A stretch of DNA of 64,000 nucleotides from Halomonas sp. SSL-5 (GTDB lineage Bacteria; Pseudomonadota; Gammaproteobacteria; Pseudomonadales; Halomonadaceae), in the NCBI RefSeq assembly GCF_030708455.1, contig NZ_JAUYWF010000005.1:62001-126000 (forward strand). The letters are read 5' to 3'. Every line of letters starts with the position of its first letter. Position 1 is the first letter of the stretch. The notes under the pieces were generated by a model. That model was not told the origin of the DNA. It searched no databases and saw nothing but the letters and a program-made list of their open reading frames with translations. A program made the translations under genes and the position numbers. Below are positions 17,997 through 28,622 of this stretch, in pieces.

Positions 17997-18022
17997 GATA
18001 GCCCGAATAACCTGTCGGAAAG

Positions 18023-18052
18023 TTGACCATTTTGCTGGGGATTGCGGATAAT
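18023..18052 (+). promoter_or_regulatory. Probable erpA promoter
   Basis: TTGACC (18023-18028) and GATAAT (18047-18052) with an 18-bp spacer, ending 33 bp before the erpA start and just after the palindromic element, so the element lies outside the erpA transcript. Confidence 0.55.
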
Positions 18053-18085
18053 GACCGGTCACACTTCCTTCCCCTGGAGTCCTCC

Positions 18086-18439
18086 ATGAGCGAAGCCGAA
18101 TCCTTCGTCCCTACGCCCCTGATGCTGTCCGACAGCGCAAGGGCCCGGCTGCGTGCGCTGATCGAAGAGGAGGGCAACCGCCAGCTTAAGCTGCGGGTCT
18201 ATGTCACCGGCGGCGGCTGCTCGGGCTTCCAGTACGGTTTCGATTTCGCCGACGAGGCGGCAGATGACGACACCGTCATCCCGTTCGGCGACGTGGCGCT
18301 GGTGGTCGACCCGCTCTCCTACCAGTACCTGGTCGGCTCCACCGTTGACTACGAGGAGGGCCTGGCCGGCGCCCGCTTCCTGGTCCAGAACCCCAATGCC
18401 ACCACCACCTGCGGCTGTGGCGCCTCCTTCATGGTGTAG
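18086..18439 (+). CDS. erpA: Iron-sulfur cluster insertion protein ErpA
   Basis: A-type carrier that delivers Fe-S clusters to apoproteins such as IspG and IspH. The 117-residue protein has the three conserved cysteines of the family: [12 protein letters not shown] and the C-terminal [11 protein letters not shown]. The start [18 protein letters not shown] is preceded by a GGAG site. An ErpA rather than IscA or SufA identity is supported by the length and by the argC-erpA neighbourhood seen in pseudomonads. Confidence 0.93.
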   Translation: MSEAESFVPTPLMLSDSARARLRALIEEEGNRQLKLRVYVTGGGCSGFQYGFDFADEAADDDTVIPFGDVALVVDPLSYQYLVGSTVDYEEGLAGARFLVQNPNATTTCGCGASFMV

Positions 18440-18553
18440 CGGCGCCGCGCCGGCGCGCGGAACGTGAGAACCCCCGACTTGACGCTCTGCGGGAATCTCG
18501 CCAAGGTTGAAATGGCGAGTCCCATCAGAAAAGACCCAAGAACGGGGAATCTC

Positions 18554-19342
18554 ATGAAACAATCTACTCTGGCTTCACCCCTCCTGAAGCACACCCTCCT
18601 GGCCAGCGCCCTGGCGTTGGGCACCGGCCTGGCCGGTTCCGCCCTGGCCCAGGACACCACCGTCAACGTGGTCACCGACCCCAGCTTCGTTCCCTTCGAG
18701 ATGCTGGATACCGAGACCGGCGAGATGGTCGGCTTCGATATGGACATCATCCACGAGGTCGCCGAACGCGCCGGCTTCGACGTCAACCTGACCACCATGG
18801 AGTTCAACGGCATCATCCCGGCCATCCAGACCGGCAGCCAGGAGATCGCCATCGCCGGTGTGACCATCACCGAAGAGCGCGCCGAGATCGTCGACTTCTC
18901 CGACCCCTACTACGATTCCGGCCTGCGCATCATGGTGCGTGCCGACAACGACGAAGTGGAGACCCTCGAGGACCTCGAAGGCCTGACGGTGGCCACCAAG
19001 ATCGGCTCCACCAGCTACGACTTCCTCCAGGAGAACCTGGGCGACAGCGCCGAGATCACTCCCTACCCGGGAACCTCCGACATGTACATGGCGCTGCTCG
19101 GACGTAACGTCGACGCCGCCTTCTACGATGCGCCCAACGTCGGCTACTTCGCCCAGACCCGTGGCGAAGGCCGCACCAAGGTGGTGGGGCCCCTCTATGA
19201 GGGCCAGCAGTACGGCATCGTCTTCCACAAGGGCAGCGAGTGGGTCGAACCGGTCAACCAGGCCCTGGCCGAGATGCAGGAGGACGGCACCTACGATGAG
19301 ATCTACGCGAAGTGGTTCGGCGAGGCGCCCAGCGACGACTGA
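18554..19342 (+). CDS. glnH: Glutamine-type amino acid ABC transporter, periplasmic binding protein (GlnH-like)
   Basis: Periplasmic solute-binding protein, family 3, 262 residues. A Sec signal peptide ends in GSALAQ (about 27-32), then the mature protein reads [67 protein letters not shown] and [13 protein letters not shown], closely following E. coli GlnH. Many positions are acidic, as expected for an exported protein of a halophile. It is first of three genes for one ABC importer (binding protein, permease, ATPase). Glutamine is the best guess for the ligand; other polar amino acids are possible. Confidence 0.9.
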   Translation: MKQSTLASPLLKHTLLASALALGTGLAGSALAQDTTVNVVTDPSFVPFEMLDTETGEMVGFDMDIIHEVAERAGFDVNLTTMEFNGIIPAIQTGSQEIAIAGVTITEERAEIVDFSDPYYDSGLRIMVRADNDEVETLEDLEGLTVATKIGSTSYDFLQENLGDSAEITPYPGTSDMYMALLGRNVDAAFYDAPNVGYFAQTRGEGRTKVVGPLYEGQQYGIVFHKGSEWVEPVNQALAEMQEDGTYDEIYAKWFGEAPSDD

Positions 19343-19451
19343 CGCGACACCCCTCCCGATAGCGTCGCCCTGAGGGCGACACGCGAGTCCGCGGGGCCGG
19401 GCGGCATGACCACCCGGCCCCGTGTCGTTCAACGCTCCCGGAGACCACCTC

Positions 19452-20123
19452 GTGGACGTGACCTTCCAATTCGACTGGGCGGCTGCCTTCAGCTCGATAC
19501 CCCACCTGCTGCCGGGCGTTCCCTGGACGCTACTGATCTCCTTCGGTGGCCTCGCCATCGGCTTCGTGATCGGCATCATCTTCGGCCTCATGCGCATCAG
19601 CCCGCTATTGTGGCTGCGCCTGCCTGCCATCTTCTATATCGAGGTATTTCGCGGCACCCCCATCCTGGTGCAGGTGCTGTTCATCTTCTATGGCCTGCCG
19701 CAGATCCTCGGCGAACCGATCAACGCCCTGACCGCGGGGATCGCCGCCATCGCCGTCAACTCCGGCGCCTATATCTCCGAGGTGGTGCGAGGCGGCGTGC
19801 AGTCCATCGAGCGCGGCCAGCGCGAGGCCTCGCTCTCCCTGGGCCTGTCACGCACCCAGGCATTCCGCTACGTGATCTGGCCCCAGGCCCTGCGCCGCAT
19901 GATCCCGCCGCTGGGCAACCAGGCCATCATCAGCATCAAGGACACCTCGCTGTTCTCGGTGATCGGGGTCGGTGAGCTGGTGCGTCAGGGGCAGATCTAT
20001 ATCGCCACCACCTTCACCGCCATGGAGGTATACCTGATGGTGGCAATGCTCTACCTGGCCATCACCTGGACCCTGTCGATCCTGCTGCGCCAGCTCGAGC
20101 GCCGTGGCCTGGTCGGCCAGTGA
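19452..20123 (+). CDS. glnP: Amino acid ABC transporter permease (GlnP/HisM family)
   Basis: Inner-membrane permease of 223 residues with about five membrane helices. The start GTG 19452 ([20 protein letters not shown]) follows a GGAGA site; a further upstream GTG would add ten residues. The coupling-helix EAA motif is [26 protein letters not shown], followed by [22 protein letters not shown], which is standard for polar amino acid permeases. Only one permease is encoded, so it presumably acts as a homodimer. It lies between the binding protein and the ATPase of the same importer. Confidence 0.93.
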   Translation: MDVTFQFDWAAAFSSIPHLLPGVPWTLLISFGGLAIGFVIGIIFGLMRISPLLWLRLPAIFYIEVFRGTPILVQVLFIFYGLPQILGEPINALTAGIAAIAVNSGAYISEVVRGGVQSIERGQREASLSLGLSRTQAFRYVIWPQALRRMIPPLGNQAIISIKDTSLFSVIGVGELVRQGQIYIATTFTAMEVYLMVAMLYLAITWTLSILLRQLERRGLVGQ

Positions 20124-20157
20124 TGGGGTTAAAAAAAGAGCGAGGGAGGCCAATCAC

Positions 20158-20925
20158 ATGACACAGAACGAGAACACGACCACGGCCATCGTCCGCATGG
20201 AGAAGGTCAACAAGCACTTCGGCAAGCTGCACGTGCTCAAGGACATCGACCTGGAGGTAATGCCCGGTGAGGTGGTGGTGATCATCGGCGCCAGCGGCTC
20301 CGGCAAGTCGACCCTGATCCGCTGCATCAACGGCCTGGAGGAGTTCCAGGACGGGCACATCGAGGTGGACGGCAACGAGCTGACCCCCCACGGCAAGAGC
20401 GGCCGCGCGCTGCAGAAGATCCGTACCGAGGTCGGCATGGTGTTCCAGCAGTTCAACCTCTTCCCCCACCTGAGCGTGCGCGACAACGTCAGCCTGGCGC
20501 CCAGGAAGGTGCGTGGCTGGAGCCAGGAGGACGCGGTGGAGACCGCCGAACGCCTGCTGGAACGGGTCGGCATCGCCGACCAGGCCGACAAGTACCCGAC
20601 CCAGCTCTCCGGTGGCCAGCAGCAGCGCGTCGCCCTGGCCCGCGCCCTGGCCATGGAGCCGCGGCTGATGCTGTTCGATGAGCCCACCTCGGCGCTGGAC
20701 CCGGAGATGATCGGCGAGGTCCTCGACGCCATGCGCGAGCTGGCCCGGGAAGGCATGACCATGATCATCGTCACCCATGAGATGGGCTTCGCCCGGGAAG
20801 TGGCCGATCGGGTCATCTATGTCCACCAGGGGGAGATCGCCGAGGTGGCCCCGCCGGAGACGATCTTCGATAGCCCGAACGATGAGCGCACCCGCAGTTT
20901 CCTCTCGCGGGTACTCAAGTACTGA
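20158..20925 (+). CDS. glnQ: Amino acid ABC transporter ATP-binding protein (GlnQ family)
   Basis: ATPase subunit of 255 residues that powers the importer. Walker A GASGSGKS is at 44-51, the Q loop is in [15 protein letters not shown], the ABC signature is [17 protein letters not shown], Walker B is [15 protein letters not shown], and the H loop is in [11 protein letters not shown]. The start ATG 20158 follows a strong GAGGGAGG site. It closes the three-gene operon and is followed by a strong terminator. Confidence 0.95.
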   Translation: MTQNENTTTAIVRMEKVNKHFGKLHVLKDIDLEVMPGEVVVIIGASGSGKSTLIRCINGLEEFQDGHIEVDGNELTPHGKSGRALQKIRTEVGMVFQQFNLFPHLSVRDNVSLAPRKVRGWSQEDAVETAERLLERVGIADQADKYPTQLSGGQQQRVALARALAMEPRLMLFDEPTSALDPEMIGEVLDAMRELAREGMTMIIVTHEMGFAREVADRVIYVHQGEIAEVAPPETIFDSPNDERTRSFLSRVLKY

Positions 20926-20974
20926 CTCGAGGACTCACCTCAACGACTCAGGATCGGCTTCAGCACGCTGAAAA

Positions 20975-21007
20975 GGGCCCTGCCGCGTGGCGGCAGGGCC
21001 CTTTTTT
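20975..21007 (+). terminator. Strong Rho-independent terminator after the amino acid ABC operon
   Basis: Perfect 11-bp stem gggccctgccg / cggcagggccc (20975-20985 and 20991-21001), 5-base loop, then six T residues (21002-21007). It also insulates the DnaA-box cluster to its right. Confidence 0.93.
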
Positions 21008-21482
21008 CGTCTGTGGACAGAATTTTTTCTGGCGCCCCGAATTCCGGCTTCGGGGCCCATGCTGGAGGGGCTCGTGGATAAATGGCCCAGTTGTTCACAG
21101 CCGCGGGCACAAGCCTGGTACCCGCCGGTGGACAAGCGGTGCAGCACTGCCTCTGTGGACAAGGCGGGATTCCATCCACAGGCTCGGGACCGCTAGTCCG
21201 CAGGCTGTAAGCCGTTTATCCTGTGTATGGTCAACAATGCAAGCTATTGAAGAAAATGGGATAAAATGGTTTATCCACGACTTTTGTCCACACCAGTAGT
21301 AACAACCACAACAGAACTTCTTTATTTATATACTGATATTAATTGATAGGTGCGGAGGAACCGGTCCCGGCGCGAAACCGAGTGTGGAAAACCCTGACGA
21401 TTACCCACAGGGGGTTTATACTGCCGGGCTGATTTCACCCTCTGACAGAAAGACAGGCGCCGCGGCGCCAACGAGGTGCACC
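21008..21482. other. Second DnaA-box cluster with AT-rich segment, directly upstream of mnmG
   Basis: This 475-bp gap contains no recognisable gene. DnaA-box-like nonamers occur on both strands: TTATCCACG at 21073-21081 (minus) and 21271-21279 (plus), TTGTCCACA at 21154-21162 (minus) and 21284-21292 (plus), TTTTCCACA at 21383-21391 (minus), TTACCCACA at 21401-21409 (plus), and weaker ones at 21012-21020, 21127-21135 and 21172-21180. None is a perfect TTATCCACA. An AT-rich stretch (about 21295-21350, including ttctttatttatatactgat) sits between the boxes. The arrangement resembles the E. coli oriC next to mnmG. The mnmG promoter must also lie here. Confidence 0.65.
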
Positions 21483-23387
21483 TTGGATTATCCCGACCGC
21501 TTCGACGTGATCGTCATCGGCGGCGGCCATGCGGGAACCGAAGCCGCCCTGGCCGCTGCTCGCATGGGCTCTCGTACCCTGCTGCTGACCCACAACATCG
21601 AGACTCTCGGCCAGATGTCCTGCAATCCGGCCATCGGCGGCATCGGCAAGAGCCACCTCGTGAAGGAGATCGATGCCCTGGGCGGTGCCATGGCACTGGC
21701 CACCGACCTCGGCGGAATCCAGTTTCGAGTGCTCAACGGCCGCAAGGGCCCAGCGGTGCGCGCCACCCGGGCCCAGGCCGACCGGGTACGCTACAAGGCG
21801 GCCATCCGCGGCATGCTGGAGAACCAGCCCAACCTGACGCTGTTCCAGCAGGCCGCCGGCGACCTGATCGTCGACAACGATCAGGTGCGAGGCGTGGTCA
21901 CCGAGACCGGTATCCGCTTCCTCGGCGAGAGCGTGGTGCTGTGCACCGGAACCTTCCTCGGCGGCGTGATCCATATCGGGCTCGACAGCACCCGCGGCGG
22001 TCGTGCCGGCGACCCGCCCTCCAACCGCCTGGCCGAGCGACTGCGCGCCCTGCCGTTCCGGGTCGATCGCCTCAAGACCGGCACCCCGCCGCGCCTCGAT
22101 GCCAGGAGCCTCGACTTTGCGAAGCTCGAGGAGCAGCCGGGAGACACCCCGACCCCGGTGATGTCGTTCATGGGCAGTCGCGACCAGCACCCGCGCCAGG
22201 TGAGCTGTCATATCGCCCACACCAACGAGCGCACCCACGAGATCATCCACGCCAACCTCGACCGTTCGCCGATGTACTCCGGCATGATCGAGGGGGTCGG
22301 GCCGCGCTACTGTCCCTCCATCGAGGACAAGGTCCACCGCTTCGCCGACAAGACGAGCCATCAGGTCTTCATCGAGCCCGAGGGGCTCGACACCCACGAG
22401 CTCTACCCCAACGGCATCTCCACCTCGCTGCCCTTCGATGTGCAACTGCAGGTGGTGCGCTCCATGCGCGGGCTGGAGAACGCCCATATCACCCGTCCCG
22501 GTTACGCCATCGAGTACGACTTCTTCGATCCGCGGGACCTGCGGCACTCCCTGGAGACGAAGTTCATCGCCAACCTCTTCTTCGCGGGTCAGATCAACGG
22601 CACCACCGGCTACGAGGAGGCCGGCGCCCAGGGCTTGCTGGCGGGTCTCAACGCCGCCCGCCGCGCGCAGGGGCTCGAGGCCTGGTGCCCGGGTCGCGAC
22701 GAGGCCTATCTCGGCGTGCTGGTGGATGACCTGATCACCCTGGGCACGAAGGAGCCCTACCGCATGTTTACCTCCCGGGCCGAGTACCGTCTGCTGCTGC
22801 GCGAGGACAATGCCGACCTGCGTCTCACCGAGATGGGCCGCACGCTGGGGCTGGTGGACGATGCCCGCTGGGCGGCCCTCAGCGAAAAGCGCGAGTCAAT
22901 CGAGCGCGAGAGCACCCGACTCAAGGCCAGCTGGGTGCAGCCCGGCAGCGAGGCGGCGCGGCGTATCGCCGAGAAGACCGGCAAGGCGCCGGCGCGGGAG
23001 TACAGCCTGATGGACCTGCTCAAGCGTCCCGAACTGGGCTATGCCGACGTGGCCGACCTGCCGGGCATCGAGGGTCACCCGCTGAGCGACGAGGCGGCCG
23101 CCGAACAGGTGCAGATCCAGGCCAAGTATCAGGGCTACATCGATCGCCAGCGCGACGAGATCGCCAAGCTCAAGCGTCATGAGGCCACCCCGCTGCCGGT
23201 CGACCTCGACTACACCCGCGTCGACGGGCTCTCCCACGAGATCCGACAGAAGCTCGCCGAGGCGCGCCCCGAGACCCTGGCCCAGGCCTCGCGCATCTCC
23301 GGGGTCACCCCGGCGGCGGTGTCGATCCTGTTGATACACCTCAAGAAGCGTCGGCTCCTCGACGATCACAAGGCGGCCAGCGCATGA
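21483..23387 (+). CDS. mnmG: tRNA uridine-5-carboxymethylaminomethyl modification enzyme MnmG (GidA)
   Basis: FAD-dependent partner of MnmE. I choose the TTG at 21483 ([29 protein letters not shown]) because it aligns with the family N-terminus and has GAGG six bases upstream; a GTG 33 codons earlier has no homology and would place DnaA boxes inside the gene. The FAD-binding [10 protein letters not shown] is at about 14-23, [22 protein letters not shown] follows, and the C-terminal helical domain is present. It is 634 residues, close to the E. coli 629. rsmG overlaps the stop codon by four bases. Confidence 0.96.
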   Translation: MDYPDRFDVIVIGGGHAGTEAALAAARMGSRTLLLTHNIETLGQMSCNPAIGGIGKSHLVKEIDALGGAMALATDLGGIQFRVLNGRKGPAVRATRAQADRVRYKAAIRGMLENQPNLTLFQQAAGDLIVDNDQVRGVVTETGIRFLGESVVLCTGTFLGGVIHIGLDSTRGGRAGDPPSNRLAERLRALPFRVDRLKTGTPPRLDARSLDFAKLEEQPGDTPTPVMSFMGSRDQHPRQVSCHIAHTNERTHEIIHANLDRSPMYSGMIEGVGPRYCPSIEDKVHRFADKTSHQVFIEPEGLDTHELYPNGISTSLPFDVQLQVVRSMRGLENAHITRPGYAIEYDFFDPRDLRHSLETKFIANLFFAGQINGTTGYEEAGAQGLLAGLNAARRAQGLEAWCPGRDEAYLGVLVDDLITLGTKEPYRMFTSRAEYRLLLREDNADLRLTEMGRTLGLVDDARWAALSEKRESIERESTRLKASWVQPGSEAARRIAEKTGKAPAREYSLMDLLKRPELGYADVADLPGIEGHPLSDEAAAEQVQIQAKYQGYIDRQRDEIAKLKRHEATPLPVDLDYTRVDGLSHEIRQKLAEARPETLAQASRISGVTPAAVSILLIHLKKRRLLDDHKAASA

Positions 23388-24034
23388 CGGCCAGCACAGA
23401 CGCCGTGGCGACGCGCCTCGACCAGGGGCTCGAGCGGCTGGGCATCGCCGTGGACCCCGGCCAGCGCCGTCGGCTGCTCGCCCTGGTCGGGCTGTTGCAC
23501 AAGTGGAACCGCGCCTATAACCTCACCGCGATACGCTCTGCCGAGGAGATGGTCTCCCGCCACCTGCTCGACAGCGCCGCGGTGCTGCCCTATCTGAGCG
23601 GTCGAACGCTGCTCGACGTGGGGGCCGGACCAGGCTTCCCGGGGCTGGTGCTGGCGATCCTCAAGCCCGAGCTGGAGGTGACCCTGCTCGACAGCAACGG
23701 CAAGAAGGTACGCTTCCAGCGCCAGGCGGCGATGGAGCTTGGCCTCGCCAACGTGACGCCGGTGCAGGCGCGGATCGAGGCCTTCGACGAGCGCTATGAG
23801 CAGGTCATCTCGCGGGCCTTCGCCAGCCTGGGCGACTTCGTCTCGCTGACCCGCGAGTGCGTGGCCCCGGGCGGTCAGTGGCTCGCCATGAAGGGCCCCG
23901 CCGTGGACGAGGAGCTCGCCGGCTTGCCGGCGGAGGTCGCGCCGGTGGCCCGCCATCTCCTCGAGGTGCCCTTCGAGGTCGGCACGCGCCTGCTGGTGGT
24001 GCTCGAGCGCCGGACGCAAGCCCCGGCTTCCTGA
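23384..24034 (+). CDS. rsmG: 16S rRNA (guanine(527)-N(7))-methyltransferase RsmG (GidB)
   Basis: RsmG makes m7G527 in 16S rRNA; its loss gives low-level streptomycin resistance in several species. The 216-residue protein has a Rossmann SAM-binding motif [27 protein letters not shown] and [12 protein letters not shown]. The ATG overlaps the mnmG stop (ATGA), indicating translational coupling. parA starts 31 bp downstream, so mnmG-rsmG-parA-parB likely form one transcript as in Pseudomonas. Confidence 0.95.
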   Translation: MTASTDAVATRLDQGLERLGIAVDPGQRRRLLALVGLLHKWNRAYNLTAIRSAEEMVSRHLLDSAAVLPYLSGRTLLDVGAGPGFPGLVLAILKPELEVTLLDSNGKKVRFQRQAAMELGLANVTPVQARIEAFDERYEQVISRAFASLGDFVSLTRECVAPGGQWLAMKGPAVDEELAGLPAEVAPVARHLLEVPFEVGTRLLVVLERRTQAPAS

Positions 24035-24065
24035 CAACCCGCGTTTCCCCGCAACGGAGTTGCCC

Positions 24066-24836
24066 GTGACCAAGATCATCGCCTTGACCAACCAGAAGGG
24101 TGGCGTCGGCAAGACCACCACCGCGGTCAACCTCGCCGCCAGCCTGGCGGCGCTGGATCGTCGCGTGCTGCTGGTCGACCTCGATCCCCAGGGCCATGCG
24201 ACCATGGGCAGCGGCATCGACAAGCACGAACTGGAAGGCAGCGTGCTGGAAGTGCTGCTGGGCGAGCGCGACGCCGCCGGGGTGATCCTCGACTGCCCCG
24301 AGGCCGGCTATGCCCTGCTGCCGGGCAACGGCGACCTCACCGCCGCCGAGGTGGCGCTGCTCGATCGCGAGGCGGGCCGTGAGCGCTGTCTGGAGAACGC
24401 CCTGGCCGGCGTGGCGGACGAGTACGATGTGGTGCTGATCGACTGCCCACCGTCGCTCAACATGCTCACCGTCAATGGCCTCACCGCCGCCCACGGCGTG
24501 CTGATTCCGCTGCAGTGCGAGTTCTACGCCCTGGAGGGCCTCTCGGCGCTGCTCGACACCGTGGAGCAGATCAAGGACAGCGTGAATCCCCGGATCGAGA
24601 TCTACGGCATCCTGCGCACCATGTTCGATGCCCGCAACAGCCTGACCCGCGACATCACCAAGCAGCTTCGCGACTACTTCGGCGAGACCCTGCTCAAGGT
24701 CACCATCCCGCGCAACGTGCGGGTCGCCGAGGCGCCCAGCCATGGCCTGCCGGTGACCAAGTACGCGCGCTTCTCGCGGGGCAGCCAGGCCCACCGGGTG
24801 CTGGCCAAGGAACTGATTCGGCGCCTGTCGCTGTAA
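24066..24836 (+). CDS. parA: Chromosome partitioning ATPase ParA (Soj)
   Basis: ParA-type ATPase that moves the ParB-bound origin region. The start GTG 24066 (VTKIIALTNQKGGVGKTTTA) has GGAG at 24056-24059; a TTG at 24060 is too close to that site. The deviant Walker A KGGVGKTT is at 11-18, then VDLDPQGHATMGSG and DCPPSLNMLTVN. It is 256 residues, the short chromosomal type without an N-terminal helix-turn-helix. parB follows after 36 bp. I did not find a convincing 16-bp parS palindrome in the window. Confidence 0.95.
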   Translation: MTKIIALTNQKGGVGKTTTAVNLAASLAALDRRVLLVDLDPQGHATMGSGIDKHELEGSVLEVLLGERDAAGVILDCPEAGYALLPGNGDLTAAEVALLDREAGRERCLENALAGVADEYDVVLIDCPPSLNMLTVNGLTAAHGVLIPLQCEFYALEGLSALLDTVEQIKDSVNPRIEIYGILRTMFDARNSLTRDITKQLRDYFGETLLKVTIPRNVRVAEAPSHGLPVTKYARFSRGSQAHRVLAKELIRRLSL

Positions 24837-24872
24837 CTCCTGTTGTGCAACATCAGTGATGAGGGAATGTCG

Positions 24873-25793
24873 ATGACGCGTAAACGCGCCCTGGGACGCG
24901 GCCTGGATGCCCTGATCGGCAGCAATGCCCGCCGCCGCGAGAGTCTCGATCTGCCCGAGGTGGAACTCGCCGAGGGCGAGGTGGCGACCAGCAACCCCGC
25001 CACCGAACCGGCACCGGCCGAGCGTCTCGAGCGCCTGCCGCTGGGCCAGCTCACCCGCGGCAAGTACCAACCCCGCCGCGACATCCAGCCCGAGGCGCTG
25101 GAGGAGCTGGCCGACTCGATTCGTGCCCAGGGGGTGATGCAGCCCATCGTGGTGCGGCCCGTGGCCGAGGACCGCTACGAGATCATCGCCGGCGAGCGCC
25201 GCTGGCGAGCCGCCCAGCTGGCCGAGCTCGACGTCATCCCCGCGGTGATCCGCGAGGTCAGCGACGAGGTGGCCCTGGCCCTGGCGCTGATCGAGAACAT
25301 CCAGCGCGAGAACCTCAATCCGGTCGAGGAGGCGATGGCCCTCAAGCGCCTGCTGGAGGAGTTCGAGCTCACCCAGCAGCAGGTCGCCGACGCGGTGGGC
25401 AAGTCCCGGACCCAGGTCACCAACCTGCTGCGCCTGCTGGCCCTCGACCCCGAGGTGCAGACCCTGCTCGAGCGCGGCGACCTGGACATGGGCCATGCGC
25501 GGGCCCTGCTCGTGCTCTCCGCGGCCAAGCAGCGCCGGGCCGCCCATGAGGTGGTCAACCAGGATCTCACCGTGCGCGCTACCGAGGCGCTGGTGAAACG
25601 CCTCGCCGAGGGGGACCCCGGCAAGGCCGAGCCGGCGCCGGTGAGTCCCGACGTCGCCCGGCTGGAGACTCGCCTGGGCGAGGTGCTGGGCGCGCCGGTG
25701 AAGATCCAGCATGGCCGCGGTGGCAAGGGGCGCGTGACCATTCGCTACTCGAGCCTCGATGAGCTGGATGGCATCCTGGAACACATTCGCTAG
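24873..25793 (+). CDS. parB: Chromosome partitioning protein ParB (Spo0J)
   Basis: ParB binds parS sites and slides on DNA as a CTP-dependent clamp. From MTRKRALGRGLDALIGSNA (start set by GAGGGA at 24861-24866), the 306-residue protein has the N-terminal ParA-contact segment, the CTP-binding box GERRWRAAQLA, the ENIQRENLNPVEEA segment, the helix-turn-helix TQQQVADAVGKSRTQVTNLLRLL, and a C-terminal dimerisation domain (GRGGKGRVTIRYSSLDELDGIL). It ends the mnmG-rsmG-parAB unit. Confidence 0.95.
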   Translation: MTRKRALGRGLDALIGSNARRRESLDLPEVELAEGEVATSNPATEPAPAERLERLPLGQLTRGKYQPRRDIQPEALEELADSIRAQGVMQPIVVRPVAEDRYEIIAGERRWRAAQLAELDVIPAVIREVSDEVALALALIENIQRENLNPVEEAMALKRLLEEFELTQQQVADAVGKSRTQVTNLLRLLALDPEVQTLLERGDLDMGHARALLVLSAAKQRRAAHEVVNQDLTVRATEALVKRLAEGDPGKAEPAPVSPDVARLETRLGEVLGAPVKIQHGRGGKGRVTIRYSSLDELDGILEHIR

Positions 25794-25886
25794 GCGATGC
25801 GGCATGATGGGTGTCAAGCTGTCGACAATTTCTGCGCCTTTGGTCGAAAAATGACCGGAAATCACGCGGAAAGCGTGGCGCTTCAG

Positions 25887-25915
25887 TTGAAGCGCCGGGG
25901 GGGCTTCCCTATAAT
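25887..25915 (+). promoter_or_regulatory. Promoter of the ATP synthase operon
   Basis: TTGAAG (25887-25892) and a perfect TATAAT (25910-25915) are separated by exactly 17 bp, 54 bp before atpI. It is the strongest sigma-70 match I see in the window and fits high expression of the atp genes. Confidence 0.8.
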
Positions 25916-25969
25916 CCGCGGTGGTTTTGGCCTTGCGCCTGACCCGACCAAGGGAGCGGCGAGAAGACG

Positions 25970-27206
<1,237 letters not shown>

Positions 27207-27220
27207 AGTCGATACCCTTG

Positions 27221-27255
27221 CAACACCCTTAACCTCAACCCTAAACCCTTAACCC
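27221..27255 (+). promoter_or_regulatory. G-free leader segment upstream of atpE
   Basis: These 35 bases contain no G and repeat cccttaa / ccctaaa units. They lie in the 77-bp gap before atpE, whose CAGGAG ribosome site follows at 27271-27276. An unstructured leader would favour ribosome loading; atpE of E. coli is known to have a translation-enhancing leader, needed because many c subunits are made per complex. Function here is inferred. Confidence 0.5.
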
Positions 27256-27259
27256 GTAA

Positions 27260-27511
<252 letters not shown>

Positions 27512-27522
27512 TACATGACAGC

Positions 27523-27553
27523 ACCGAGCGCCATGCGCTCGGTTTGCTTGTTT
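27523..27553 (+). terminator. Terminator-like hairpin between atpE and atpF (probable attenuator)
   Basis: Nine-base perfect stem accgagcgc / gcgctcggt (27523-27531 and 27535-27543), 3-base loop, then ttgcttgttt. It sits inside the operon, so it probably acts as a partial terminator or as a 3' stabiliser of an atpIBE transcript rather than a full stop. Confidence 0.6.
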
Positions 27554-27587
27554 CCGGTCAACACGAACCTGTCAGAGGTACCGCCCC

Positions 27588-28058
27588 GTGAATATCAACA
27601 TGACGCTGATCGGGCAGACGATCGCCTTCGCGATCTTTGTCTGGTTCTGCATAAAGTACGTGTGGCCGCCGATCAGCAACGCGCTCCACGAGCGCCAGAA
27701 GAAGATTGCTGACGGCCTGGATGCGGCCAGCCGTGCCTCGCGTGACCTGGAGCTAGCCCAGGAGCGTGCCGAGCAGACGCTGCGCGAGAGCAAGGAACAG
27801 GCTTCTCAGATTCTCGAGCAGGCCAACAAGCGTTCCTCCCAGATGGTCGAGGAGGCTCGCGAGCAGGCCCGCGTCGAAGGTGAGCGCATCGTCGCCTCCG
27901 CCCGCGCCGAGATCGAGCAGGAAGTCAATCGCGCCAAGGACGAGCTGCGTGCCCAGGTGTCCCGCCTGGCGGTCACCGGTGCCGAGCGTGTCCTGGAAGC
28001 CTCCATCGACGAAAAGGCCCATCGCAAGCTGCTCGACGAGCTTGCCGCCGAACTGTGA
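27588..28058 (+). CDS. atpF: F0F1 ATP synthase subunit b
   Basis: Peripheral-stalk subunit of 156 residues, the same length as in E. coli. The GTG at 27588 ([20 protein letters not shown]) matches the E. coli start and has GAGGT about nine bases upstream. One N-terminal membrane helix is followed by a long charged coiled coil containing [20 protein letters not shown]. atpH starts 11 bp after its stop. Confidence 0.96.
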   Translation: MNINMTLIGQTIAFAIFVWFCIKYVWPPISNALHERQKKIADGLDAASRASRDLELAQERAEQTLRESKEQASQILEQANKRSSQMVEEAREQARVEGERIVASARAEIEQEVNRAKDELRAQVSRLAVTGAERVLEASIDEKAHRKLLDELAAEL

Positions 28059-28069
28059 GGAGGTGATCC

Positions 28070-28606
28070 ATGGCGGAACTGTCTACCGTTGCCAGGCCCT
28101 ATGCCAAGGCGGCGTTCGAGTACGCACGCGATCACCAGACGCTGGATACCTGGTCCGACTGGCTGAACAAGCTGGCCATGGTGGTAACGAGCCGTGAAGC
28201 GCTCAAGCTTCTCTCCAGCCCCAAGCTCGACGTCGAGCGCAAGGTGGCCATGGTGGTCGAGCTGGCGGAGGTCGACCTCGATGAGGCTGCCGCCCGCTTC
28301 CTCGCCACCCTGGGGGAGAAGGGGCGCCTGCCGGCGCTCGCCGCTATCCGCGAACAGTTCGAGACGCTGCTCGCCGACCACGAGAAGCGCGTCGACGTTA
28401 CCGTGGTATCGGCCTACAAGCTCACCAAGGCACAGCAGGACAAGCTCTCCGGCGCGCTCAAGAAGCGCCTGAATCGCGAAATCTCCATTACCACTCAGGT
28501 GGATCCCGAGCTTCTCGGTGGTGTCATCCTGCGTGCCGGCGATACCGTCATCGACGGGTCGGTGCGTGGTCGATTGAACCGCCTCTCCGAAGCCCTTTCC
28601 GCCTGA
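28070..28606 (+). CDS. atpH: F0F1 ATP synthase subunit delta
   Basis: Subunit delta links the top of F1 to the b-subunit stalk. The 178-residue protein begins [20 protein letters not shown], has the N-terminal six-helix bundle and ends with the conserved C-terminal segment [38 protein letters not shown]-type site lies just before the start. atpA follows after 16 bp. Confidence 0.96.
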   Translation: MAELSTVARPYAKAAFEYARDHQTLDTWSDWLNKLAMVVTSREALKLLSSPKLDVERKVAMVVELAEVDLDEAAARFLATLGEKGRLPALAAIREQFETLLADHEKRVDVTVVSAYKLTKAQQDKLSGALKKRLNREISITTQVDPELLGGVILRAGDTVIDGSVRGRLNRLSEALSA

Positions 28607-28622
28607 GTCTGAGGGACATGGC

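Noticed and set aside
20130..20138. A7 run as a programmed slippage site between the permease and ATPase genes
   Set aside because: It is in an intergenic gap after the permease stop, not inside an open frame, so frameshifting has no purpose there.
27221..27255. Telomere-like CCCTAAA repeat upstream of atpE
   Set aside because: Units are imperfect and inside a bacterial operon leader; a translation leader is the simpler explanation.
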